Shown here: piece after piece, positions 51,666 through 59,524 of the stretch
How the letters are laid out: each line of letters begins with the position of its first letter
Numbering within the stretch: position 1 is the stretch's first letter
Assembly: GCA_009377495.1 (NCBI GenBank)
Contig: WHTZ01000001.1
Location: 116,625-180,624 of the forward strand
Direction: 5' to 3'
DNA from: Luteitalea sp.
GTDB taxonomy: Bacteria; Acidobacteriota; Vicinamibacteria; Vicinamibacterales; Vicinamibacteraceae
DNA: 64,000 nt
Position numbers and translations under genes: made by a program
The notes under the pieces: model-generated
The model's input: only the letters and a program-made list of their open reading frames with translations
Told to the model about the DNA's origin: nothing
Databases searched by the model: none

Positions 51666-53261
51666 TCAGAGCCGACGCGCTAACAGGACCGTTGTGTCGT
51701 CCTGATTCTCTGGATCGTGCGCCCAACCTCGGACGCTCTCAGTGACGATCCGAACGATCTCGTCGAGCGGCTCGCCGGCGTGACGAACTAGCAATTCCTC
51801 CAGGCGTCCCTCTCCAAACTGTTCGCCCGAGGCATTCTCGGCTTCGGTGATGCCGTCCGTGAAGACCGCCAACAGGTCGCCCCGCTCCATAGCCACCTGT
51901 TGCTGTTCATACGAATAGACCGGCAATAGCCCCACGACCATGCCCCCGACATCCAGCCGGCTCGTGTGACCTCCACGAACGAGGATCGGCGGGGAGGTGT
52001 CCGGCATTCGTGTACAGCAGATGCCCGCTTCGATCGTCGTAGACGGAGCAGAAGAAGGTCGCGTACTTCTCCGCGGGCGTGTTCTCGTACAGCTGCTCGC
52101 TGAGCCGCGCCATCAACGCTGCGGTGGAGAGCGGCACGTCGTTCGAGGCCGATCCGCTCACGCCTCCATATTTGAGCTGCGCGTGCAGCGCCGCTTGAAG
52201 GCTGGCCATGACGAGCGCCGCGGAAATGCCCTTGCCGGAGACATCTCCAAGAGCGAGTACCATGCATTGATTGTCTAGCGAGACGTAGTCGTAGTAATCG
52301 CCGCTGACGAAACGGCTGGGGATGCAGAGCCCTGCGACCTCCAGGGTCTCGAGCCTCGGGACGAGCCTCGGGAACAGCTGCTTCTGCACGTCTCGGGCGA
52401 TCTCGAGCTCTGATTCCAGTCTCTCTTTCTTGCGCACTTCGGCAATCAGCTGCCGAATGCGCTCGACCATTCCGTTAAACGAGCTGGCCAGCTCGCTCAA
52501 CTGGTCCTTGCCGCGTACTGGAGTGCGGTGGGACAAGTTTGCCAGCGGCGACCTGGCGCGTGCCCTCGTACAGGTCGTGCACCGATCGCGTGATTGTCCG
52601 CGTGAGGATCAGGCTCCAGAGCAGCGATCCGGTCTCGATGACAAGGAGCAGGCTACCAACCAAGAGCAGCAGCGTGGGAAGCACGTCGGCGGGACCGGGG
52701 CCGCTGGTTAGTCGCTCCACGAGAAGGGAGGGCCTCCAAGTCGGCGTTATCAGGAATCGACAAAACCTTGTCGCCGACAGCCACGATCGCGCTCAGATGA
52801 GGAACCCGCCGCTGCAACTCGTTCGGTAACCGTGCCAACACCGCAGTTTCAGTGCTCTGTCCATAAGAAGCTGCCATTGCTAGATGGTTGGCGGCGGCGT
52901 GGACGGCGTCGATCCGCCTGTTGAGCCCCTCACGCACACGATCGGCTGCGAGCTGTCCGAATAGCGTCGAAGCACTGGAGAGCACCATCACGACCACGAG
53001 GCAGAGCGGCACGACACCGAAGAGGAAGTAGGTAACGAGGAGACGGTTTCGGAGGCGCCACAGCAGCGCCCGGGAGCGGCTCAAGACAAAGAGGAGAACA
53101 GAGAGAACGAAAGTCGCCGTATGACTCGCCACGCGCGTGGAGCCGATCGCGTACTGCAACAGCAGATTCGACGCCGTAACGATCACTAGCGCGAATGTGA
53201 TGCGCTGCCAGATCGTCAGCGTGCGAACCCAAGAGACGAGTGGCATCGCCGGCACCACCAT
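51666..53261 (-). pseudogene. SpoIIE/PP2C-type phosphatase with membrane sensor, three frameshifts
   Basis: A single gene is readable across three +1 shifts, near 52725, 52541 and 51990. Segment 1 has about four N-terminal membrane helices. Segment 2 has one more helix and a HAMP start (LILTRTITRSVHDLYEGT). Segment 3 continues the HAMP end and the PP2C core (ELEIARDVQKQLFPR, FVSGDYYDYV, ALGDVSGKGISAALVM). Segment 4 is the C-terminal core (LLAVFTDGITEAEN). All the metal Asp are kept, so decay is recent or the shifts are sequencing errors. It begins 4 bp after the M20 gene stop. Confidence 0.8.
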
Positions 53262-53264
53262 CTC

Positions 53265-54401
53265 CTAGGCCCGAACCACCCGTGCGATGAGTCCGGCAGC
53301 CAATGCAGCCCGCGGCACCAGGGCGTCCAAGACGACGTGCTCGTGCCGTGCGTGTGCCCCTCCGCCCAGGGCTCCGAGGCCATCGAGTGTCGGGATGCCG
53401 AGCGCCGCGGTAAAGTTGCCATCCGATGCGCCGCCCGTCGAGCCCTCCGTGAGGGTAAGTCCGAGCTCGGATGCGGCTTCCGACGCCGTGGCGACCAGTG
53501 CCGCAATGTGCGGTCCGCGCTCCATCGGCGGGCGATTGAAACCGCCGCGAACCGTAACCCGAGCGCCGGCCAGTGTGGGGGTCAGCCCCGCCAGCGCACG
53601 GCTCATGCGCTCCGCTTCTGCCGCGGTGGTAACGCGCACGTCCACGACCGCCCGCGCGTGCTCCGCGACGACGTTCACGCGGCTGCCGCCTTCGATGATC
53701 CCCACGTTGAGCGTCGTCCCGCGCGCCGGATCCGCCAGGCGCTGGGCGGCAATGACCTGATGAGCCAACTCGCTGACGGCACTGACGCCTGCGCCCGGAT
53801 CGACGCCCGCGTGCGCCGCCACACCCTGAACGTCGATGACGAACTCGCCGACGCCCTTGCGCCTCGTTTTGAGAGCGCCACCCGACAAGGATGGCTCGAA
53901 GACGAGCACCGCGAGGCTTGCCCGCGCCTCGCGCTCGATTAGCGACCGCGACGCGCCGCTGCCAATCTCTTCATCGGTTGTGATCAACAGCCGCAACCTG
54001 GTCTGCTCGACGAGACCACGCTGAGCCGTAGCACACGCCGCGAGCATCGCAATGGCGAGACCTGCCTTCATGTCGAACACGCCGGGGCCGAACAATCGCC
54101 CATCGCGCCGCGTGACCGGCATCTCCGCAAGCGTGCCCACTGGCCAGACCGTATCGCAATGACCGAGGAGGAGCAGTTGACGCGGGCCACCGCCGAAGTC
54201 TGCGACTACGATGTCTCCCACCGTTGATCGCGCCACGGTTTCGACGCGGGCGCCGAGCTCGGTGAGGCAGCCCACCAGCTCGTGACCACAGCGATCGACG
54301 GCCGCCTTGTCGAAACTCGGCGACTCGCTGCACGCGAGGCGCTCGATCGCCTCAATCAGCCACGCTTCACGCGCGCGGCAGAACTCGAGGAAGTGGCTCA
54401 T
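53265..54401 (-). CDS. M20-family metallopeptidase (glutamate-carboxypeptidase-like)
   Basis: A 378-residue zinc hydrolase with the M20 ligands in order: LLGHCDTVWP, GPGVFDMKAG, ITTDEEIGS, FEPSL and a C-terminal HARHEH. The dimerisation domain (VAAHAGVDPGAG) is present. It is cytoplasmic, with no signal. Near a GNAT and an N-succinylamino-acid racemase it is a candidate for the N-succinyl-L-amino-acid hydrolase that closes the D-to-L route. The ATG at 54401 lies 6 nt after a TATCAT element; a longer frame upstream overlaps the divergent gene. Confidence 0.87.
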   Translation of the reverse strand: MSHFLEFCRAREAWLIEAIERLACSESPSFDKAAVDRCGHELVGCLTELGARVETVARSTVGDIVVADFGGGPRQLLLLGHCDTVWPVGTLAEMPVTRRDGRLFGPGVFDMKAGLAIAMLAACATAQRGLVEQTRLRLLITTDEEIGSGASRSLIEREARASLAVLVFEPSLSGGALKTRRKGVGEFVIDVQGVAAHAGVDPGAGVSAVSELAHQVIAAQRLADPARGTTLNVGIIEGGSRVNVVAEHARAVVDVRVTTAAEAERMSRALAGLTPTLAGARVTVRGGFNRPPMERGPHIAALVATASEAASELGLTLTEGSTGGASDGNFTAALGIPTLDGLGALGGGAHARHEHVVLDALVPRAALAAGLIARVVRA

Positions 54402-54418
54402 GGCCGTATGATAAACAT
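54402..54418. promoter_or_regulatory. bidirectional -10 element in a 17-bp divergent gap
   Basis: TATGAT (54407-54412, plus) and TATCAT (54413-54408, minus) overlap. Each lies 6 nt before the start codon of the gene it faces (GTG 54419, ATG 54401), so both mRNAs would be leaderless. Confidence 0.45.
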
Positions 54419-55525
54419 GTGTCAGTGTCAGCGGTGGCGTTTTACATTTCCGGCCACGGTCTCGGTCACGCTTCACGACAAATTGCCGTCATCAACGCGC
54501 TGGGTCGCCTTCGACCCGACGTCCGTGTCGAGGTGCGGACCTCTGCCCCGGCCTGGCTGTTCGAGCGGACGTTGCGCGTGCCGGCCCAGCTCACCGCCCG
54601 GGCGTGCGACACGGGCGCCGTCCAGCGCGGCAGCCTTGCCCAGGATGAGCTCGCGACACTCCGCGCGGCAGCAACATTTCATGCCGCGCTCCCAAGAGTG
54701 GCCGAAGCGGAAGCGCGGGCGCTCACCGCGGCCGGCATCCGCCTCGTCGTCGGCGACATCCCGCCACTGGCCTTCGCCGCGGCCGCGCGTGCTGGCGTGC
54801 GGTCGGTGGCGATTGCGAACTTTACCTGGGACTGGATCTACGAAGACTACGTCCGGGACTTCCCGGAGTACGCGGGCGTACCAGGTGCCCTCCGCGAGAC
54901 CTACACCGCTGCATCCGCTGCCTGGCGACTGCCCATGGCCGGTGGCTTCGACGGCTTTTCGCTCGTTGTCGATCTGCCGTGGATTGCACGGCGATCCCCG
55001 CACCATCGCGCGGACGTGCGCACACGACTCTGCCTGCCACACGATCGCGCGGTGGTGCTCGTCTATCTAGGACACTACGGTGTCGCGGCCTTGCAGCTCG
55101 CGCAGCACCGCGGCGCACCGTATACGCTCATCGCAGCCGAGAACAGCGGCCTGCCACAGGATAGCTCCGTCCACGATGTTCACGTCGTGCCCGAGGCACG
55201 CTTGCTGGAGTGCGGTCTTGACTACGAGGATCTCGTCCGCGCCTCGGACGTCGTGCTGACCAAGCCCGGCTACGGCATCATCGCGTCGTGCGTGGCCAAC
55301 GATACGGCCATTCTCTACACTGACCGCGGCCACTTTCGGGAATACGGCGTCCTCGTCGATCACATGCCGCGCGTGCTCAGGTGTGCGCACATCGAGAATG
55401 ACCTCGTCATCTCACAACGCTGGGATGCCGAGATCGCGCACGTGCTGAGCCTGCCGTCGCCACCGGAACGTCCGCTGGTCAACGGTGCCGAGGTTGCCGC
55501 CGGCATGATCGCCACCTTCCTCTAG
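54419..55525 (+). CDS. MurG-like glycosyltransferase (GT-B fold)
   Basis: A 368-residue protein opening with the glycine-rich loop YISGHGLGHASR, which is typical of MurG/GT28-type and arabinokinase-N-terminal-type proteins. The C-terminal half has VYLGHYG, a donor-site ASDVVLTKPGYGIIASC and a terminal GTEVAAGMI-like helix. The acceptor is unknown. The GTG at 54419 or one of the GTGs within 15 nt is the start; all precede the first strand. Divergent from the M20 gene, convergent with the methyltransferase (4-bp overlap of the ends). Confidence 0.8.
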   Translation: MSVSAVAFYISGHGLGHASRQIAVINALGRLRPDVRVEVRTSAPAWLFERTLRVPAQLTARACDTGAVQRGSLAQDELATLRAAATFHAALPRVAEAEARALTAAGIRLVVGDIPPLAFAAAARAGVRSVAIANFTWDWIYEDYVRDFPEYAGVPGALRETYTAASAAWRLPMAGGFDGFSLVVDLPWIARRSPHHRADVRTRLCLPHDRAVVLVYLGHYGVAALQLAQHRGAPYTLIAAENSGLPQDSSVHDVHVVPEARLLECGLDYEDLVRASDVVLTKPGYGIIASCVANDTAILYTDRGHFREYGVLVDHMPRVLRCAHIENDLVISQRWDAEIAHVLSLPSPPERPLVNGAEVAAGMIATFL

Positions 55526-56157
55526 AACCGGAGGTGGTGGACCCAAGCCGGTGGGACGTTGGGCCAGACCCAGTCACGGCGGAACTCGGTCGCGTCAAGG
55601 GCGCGCCGCAGAACCGCATCGACCGCACGCAGCCGCTCGCGCTCTTTCGGCAGGCTCACCCACGTCTTCGCTGAGCGCACGGCGATGTACTCGAAGAACG
55701 AGAGGACGCCGCCAGGCTTGAGCAGTCGCGCGAATCCGTGCAGAATCCGATCGACCTCGGGAGCCGTGAAGTTGTTCAGCGGCAGGCCAGAGATGATCAG
55801 GTCGTAGCCTTCGCGCGACAGGTCCTCGACGCGGCCGTGAACGAGCGCGACACGGGGGGCTTTGGACCGCAACTGCGGACGCTCCTTGAACGCCTCCTGC
55901 AAGTACGCCACGAACATCTCGTTGATCTCGACCAGGCACAGATCATCGTCGTCGCGCATGCGTTCGACGAGCGTCATGGTCACGGCACCAACGCCCGGTC
56001 CCACTTCCAGGATGCGCTGCGGCCCCGGCGCCCCACCGACGTAGCGGCAGAGCGCGGCCGCGAGCGGGCGCCCGCTCGGCATCACTGCGCCGGTCGTATG
56101 GTACCGTTGGATGAACTGCCTGAAAAAGATCCCGTAGCCGGCGAGCGCACGTGGCAT
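55522..56157 (-). CDS. phospholipid N-methyltransferase-like SAM enzyme
   Basis: A 211-residue class I methyltransferase. It opens with FFRQFIQRYHTTGAVMPSG, the substrate-side segment shared by bacterial PmtA (Sinorhizobium type) and rRNA dimethylase-like enzymes. Then follow motif I LEVGPGVGAVT, VEINEMF and motif IV ISGLPLNNF. Methylation of phosphatidylethanolamine is likely. The ATG at 56157 is preferred: the longer GTG start at 56199 overlaps the upstream gene by 34 bp. Second gene of a two-methyltransferase operon. Confidence 0.8.
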   Translation of the reverse strand: MPRALAGYGIFFRQFIQRYHTTGAVMPSGRPLAAALCRYVGGAPGPQRILEVGPGVGAVTMTLVERMRDDDDLCLVEINEMFVAYLQEAFKERPQLRSKAPRVALVHGRVEDLSREGYDLIISGLPLNNFTAPEVDRILHGFARLLKPGGVLSFFEYIAVRSAKTWVSLPKERERLRAVDAVLRRALDATEFRRDWVWPNVPPAWVHHLRF

Positions 56158-56165
56158 CGCTGACT

Positions 56166-56873
56166 TCAGTGTTCCTCGACGCACGTGACGAGGGACCAAA
56201 TGCGCGGAATGTTGACCTTCTCGATCGAGGTCGGCTTCAGCTCTGCCTGCGCGAGGAAGGCGGGCAAATCCAGATCGGATCGGAACCCGATGTGGATCGT
56301 CAACGGCGACAGCATGCGCTCCGCGCGCGACATCACGGGACCGGCGCTGAGGAAGTGGTTCAGGAAGACGATGCGCCCGCCAGGTCGGCAGACACGCCGC
56401 ATCTCGCGGGCCACCCGCACCGGGTCGGGCACGACGCTAATGAGATAGGGCGCGTAGACGATATCGAATCGCCGATCGGCGAACTTGAGATCCGCAGCGT
56501 CCATCTGGACGAGGCGAACGTGTGACATCCGCTCACGGACGACCCGCTCGCGGGCTTTCTCCAGCATCGAGCTCGAGAGGTCGATACCAACCACCTGACC
56601 GTGCCGTGGATACAGCGAAAGATTACTGCCCGTCCCGACGCCCACTTCCAGGATCGTGTCTCCGGGGTTGATCGCCATCCGCTGGATCGCACGGATTCGC
56701 CCGGCCTGCAGCGCGGGACCAAATGTCAGGTCGTACACCGACGCGAGCTTCTCGTAGACGCCTTCGACGAACTCGTTTTCGACGACGGTCACCGAAAGCG
56801 CCCGCGTTGCAGCATCCGAGCCTGTCACCAGCTCGTCGTCGCGACGGGTCGTATCACGGGGGAACAACGTCAT
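56166..56873 (-). CDS. PmtA (Rhodobacter-type)-like SAM methyltransferase
   Basis: A 235-residue class I methyltransferase. FVEGVYEKLASVYDLTFGP near 30-48 (landmark YEKLASVYDLTF) is typical of Rhodobacter-type phosphatidylethanolamine N-methyltransferases and UbiE-like enzymes. Motif I is LEVGVGTGSNLSLYP, with post-I VGIDLSSSM. Motif VI CRPGGRIVFLNHF follows. The ATG at 56873 was chosen: GGAG lies 10 nt upstream and the frame further up is Arg-rich. The next methyltransferase starts 9 bp after its stop. Confidence 0.8.
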   Translation of the reverse strand: MTLFPRDTTRRDDELVTGSDAATRALSVTVVENEFVEGVYEKLASVYDLTFGPALQAGRIRAIQRMAINPGDTILEVGVGTGSNLSLYPRHGQVVGIDLSSSMLEKARERVVRERMSHVRLVQMDAADLKFADRRFDIVYAPYLISVVPDPVRVAREMRRVCRPGGRIVFLNHFLSAGPVMSRAERMLSPLTIHIGFRSDLDLPAFLAQAELKPTSIEKVNIPRIWSLVTCVEEH

Positions 56874-57037
56874 CACTTTCACACTCCGTTCCGTGAGGAC
56901 CGAGTGTCCACACCGAGATCCTCTCCGGCGGCACGGACGATATCGCGCGTCCACGCAAGCCATTCGCCAAGCCAGCATCTAACGGCCCAGTATCTCGAGG
57001 ACTATACAGTTATGGGGGCCCTGGGGCAACCGTTTGC

Positions 57038-57070
57038 AAAGGGATAGAGGGATAGCTCCTTTATCCCTTT
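57038..57070 (-). terminator. hairpin at the end of the homocysteine methyltransferase gene
   Basis: Arms AAAGGGATA (57038-57046) and TATCCCTTT (57062-57070) flank 15 nt and overlap the stop codon of the minus-strand gene. It is built from the AAGGGGTA/AAGGGATA repeat word. The gap 56874-57037 otherwise shows no gene. Confidence 0.45.
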
Positions 57071-58977
57071 ACCCCTTCCACCAACTCGAGCGCACTCTCG
57101 AGCTCGCCACGCGCCGGCACCACCAGCACGCCCTGTGTGAGGGGCCGCAGGGCCACGATGAGCTCGCGCGCGATCTCGAGCCCCTCGCCAACCACCGAGC
57201 CTGTTTCCTCGGCGCGAGCCATGCGTTCGACGAGCGCTGCGGGCACGCGAACGCCAGGCACCTCATGCGCAAGCTCCTCGGCCTCGCGCACGCTTGTGAG
57301 CGGCTGAACACTGGCAATGGCCGGCAGGCGCGGCGCGCCGAGCCGATCGAGAAAGGCGGCCAGGTCGGCGGCATCGAAGATCGGCTGCAGAACGAGGAAC
57401 TCAGCACCGGCATCTACCTTGTAGCGGTAGCGGCGCACCTCGTGGTCTGGCACGACGGCGGTGGGGTTCGCGGCCACGCCAATGTGGAACGCGGTGGGTC
57501 GGCCAATGGACTGGCTGCCGATATCTTCACCCCGGTTGAGCGTCGCGACGGCATGGGTCAACCCGATCGAGTCGACGTCGAAGACAAGGGTTGCATCCGG
57601 ATAGTCGTGCTGTCTGAGCGGCTCACCGGTCACGAGCAGGACGTTGCGCAACCCCATCGCGTGCGCACCCAAGAGATCGGCCTGAATGGCGGGTAAGCTG
57701 TGGTCGCGACAGGCGTACTGCAACAGCGTCTCGATGCCCGTACGCTGCTCCACCAGCAACGCCGCCGCAATCGCGCTCATGCGGGCGACGCCGTTGCCGT
57801 GCTCAGGGACATAGACGAAGTCGGCGCCACGTGCCTTCACCGTGCGAGCCGCTTCCAGGAGGGCGCCGCATTCGTAGCCACGCGGCGGCACCAACTGAAC
57901 GCCAATGACGAAGTCGCCGCGCGCGAACGCCGCGGCGGCACTCGACTTCTCAGCGCGCGGAACGGGCGTGACGGCAGGCCGAGCCGTTCGAGCGTCATGA
58001 CGGTAGGGCTTGGCCGCGCCCTGAGCGCGCACGGGATCGGTGGCGCCCCTCAAGGGACGCCCTTCAGAGGGGCGGCCTACGCTTTGTTGTCCTCGAGCTG
58101 CGGGGGCCGGGAGTGCGCCGACCGCCGCCCGCATCTGCCTGATGTGCTCGGGCGTGGTTCCGCAGCACCCACCGACGAGACGAACGCCACTCGTCACGAA
58201 CCGGCTCGCGTATGACGCCATGTACTCGGGCGAGCAGAGATAGATGTTGCGCCCTTCGATGTCGCGCGGCCTGCCGGCGTTCGGTTGCGCGGCGAGCCGC
58301 CGGTCGGTGAGCGCGGCCATGTGCTCGATGGTGTCGAGCATCGCGGCTGGTCCGACGCTGCAGTTCACCCCAATGACGTCAGCGCCAAACGCCTCGAGCT
58401 GTGGCGTGAATTCCTCGGGCGGCACACCGTCGTGCGTGCTGCCATCCTCCCCCGTCGTGAGCAGCGCAACGATCGGCGCGGCTGACACGCGACCGACGGC
58501 CCTGACGGCTGCCCCGAGCTCGCTCACGTCGCGAAACGTCTCGAGGATGAACAGGTCGACGCCGCCTTCGGCGAGCGCCGCCGCCTGCTCGCGGAAATAC
58601 TCCTCGGCCTCGTCCAGACCTGTCTTTCCCCAGGGCTCCACACGAACGCCGAGCGGCCCCATGGAGCCAGCGATGAACGTGGCCCCGCGCGCGGCGTGAC
58701 GTGCCAAGTGCACGCCGGCGATGTTGATGTCGCCCAGCCGTTCCACCAAGCCAAATGATGCAAGCTTGACACGGTTCGCGCCAAACGTGTTCGTCTCGAT
58801 GACGTCCGCACCGGCGCGAACGTACCCCCTGTGAACATCCCCGACCTCGTCTGGTCTGGTCAGGTTCAGCTCGTCAAAGCAGCGATTGAGAAACACGCCG
58901 CGCGTGTAGAGCTCAGTGCCCATCGCACCATCGCAGATGAGCACCCGCTCGTCGAGCGCTTCACGGAAGTCCTGCAT
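57061..58977 (-). CDS. yitJ: bifunctional homocysteine S-methyltransferase / methylenetetrahydrofolate reductase
   Basis: A 638-residue fusion of the YitJ type. Domain 1 (1-285) is a homocysteine methyltransferase with DGAMGTELY, GVNCSVGP and the zinc site GGCCGTTPEHI near 275. Domain 2 (about 345-630) is a MTHFR-like TIM barrel (GVQLVPPRG, FVYVPEHG, ETLLQYACRD, LLVTGEP). The linker (about 295-345) is Ala/Arg/Pro-rich, and residues 300-313 are encoded by a REP-like palindrome, so the linker has grown by repeat insertion. The ATG at 58977 overlaps the nuoI end by 17 bp. Confidence 0.92.
   Translation of the reverse strand: MQDFREALDERVLICDGAMGTELYTRGVFLNRCFDELNLTRPDEVGDVHRGYVRAGADVIETNTFGANRVKLASFGLVERLGDINIAGVHLARHAARGATFIAGSMGPLGVRVEPWGKTGLDEAEEYFREQAAALAEGGVDLFILETFRDVSELGAAVRAVGRVSAAPIVALLTTGEDGSTHDGVPPEEFTPQLEAFGADVIGVNCSVGPAAMLDTIEHMAALTDRRLAAQPNAGRPRDIEGRNIYLCSPEYMASYASRFVTSGVRLVGGCCGTTPEHIRQMRAAVGALPAPAARGQQSVGRPSEGRPLRGATDPVRAQGAAKPYRHDARTARPAVTPVPRAEKSSAAAAFARGDFVIGVQLVPPRGYECGALLEAARTVKARGADFVYVPEHGNGVARMSAIAAALLVEQRTGIETLLQYACRDHSLPAIQADLLGAHAMGLRNVLLVTGEPLRQHDYPDATLVFDVDSIGLTHAVATLNRGEDIGSQSIGRPTAFHIGVAANPTAVVPDHEVRRYRYKVDAGAEFLVLQPIFDAADLAAFLDRLGAPRLPAIASVQPLTSVREAEELAHEVPGVRVPAALVERMARAEETGSVVGEGLEIARELIVALRPLTQGVLVVPARGELESALELVEGVKG
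58042..58080. repeat. REP-like element inside the yitJ coding sequence
   Basis: GGCGCCCCTCAAGGGACGCC followed by CTTCAGAGGGGCGGCCTAC, a diverged A palindrome plus half unit, read in frame as GRPSEGRPLRGA. It disrupts neither domain. Confidence 0.75.
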
Positions 58978-59398
58978 GTTTCTCAGGCAACGGAATCGTC
59001 AGGTCTTCCTTGTCCCAAATGAAGTCGTCTTTGCTGTAGACCGCGAGCTCGTAGTCCTTGCCCATGAAGATGGCACCCACCGGACACGCCTCTTCGCAGT
59101 AGCCGCAGAAGATGCAGCGCGTGTTGTGGATCTGATAGACCTTCGCGTACCGGGGCCCCGCCATGACGGTGCCGTCGTTCTCGGCCGGCTCGAGATAAAT
59201 GGCGTCGGCCGGACACGCCACGGCGCAGAGCCCGCACGCGACGCACTTTTCGAGGCCATTCTCGTCCCGCATCAACACTTGCTTGCCGCGATACCGGGGA
59301 AACATCGGGACCTTCTGGTCAGGGTAGTTCACGCTCACCGGCTTCCTGAACATGTGCTTGAGCGTGGTCGCAAACCCGATGATGAAGGGACGAATCAT
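58961..59398 (-). CDS. nuoI: NADH-quinone oxidoreductase subunit I (4Fe-4S)
   Basis: A 145-residue ferredoxin-like subunit with two complete 4Fe-4S sites: C52-C55-C58-C62P (KCVACGLCAVACP) and C95-C98-C101-C105P (RCIFCGYCEEACP). The N-terminus (GFATTLKHMFRKPVSVNYP) is the NuoI membrane-association helix. It normally sits between nuoH and nuoJ, but here no other nuo gene is seen within the window. It may be a dispersed subunit gene or a second copy. It overlaps yitJ by 17 bp. Confidence 0.9.
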   Translation of the reverse strand: MIRPFIIGFATTLKHMFRKPVSVNYPDQKVPMFPRYRGKQVLMRDENGLEKCVACGLCAVACPADAIYLEPAENDGTVMAGPRYAKVYQIHNTRCIFCGYCEEACPVGAIFMGKDYELAVYSKDDFIWDKEDLTIPLPEKHAGLP

Positions 59399-59450
59399 GC
59401 ACGGTCCTCCACAAATAGGTACATCAAAGCCAGGATATCACGCGGACAGG

Positions 59451-59510
59451 ACACGAGGGGCGAGGCACGAGGTCCCGACGTCGCTCGCCCTCGCCCCTCG
59501 CCCCTCGTGT
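59451..59510. repeat. 15-bp perfect inverted repeat between nuoI and lytS
   Basis: ACACGAGGGGCGAGG (59451-59465) and its complement CCTCGCCCCTCGTGT (59496-59510) flank 30 nt in the divergent gap. It is built from the GAGGGGC word family. The right arm touches a TAGACT (59511-59516) that could be the lytS -10, 8 nt before the GTG. Confidence 0.7.
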
Positions 59511-59524
59511 TAGACTCGGCGAAA

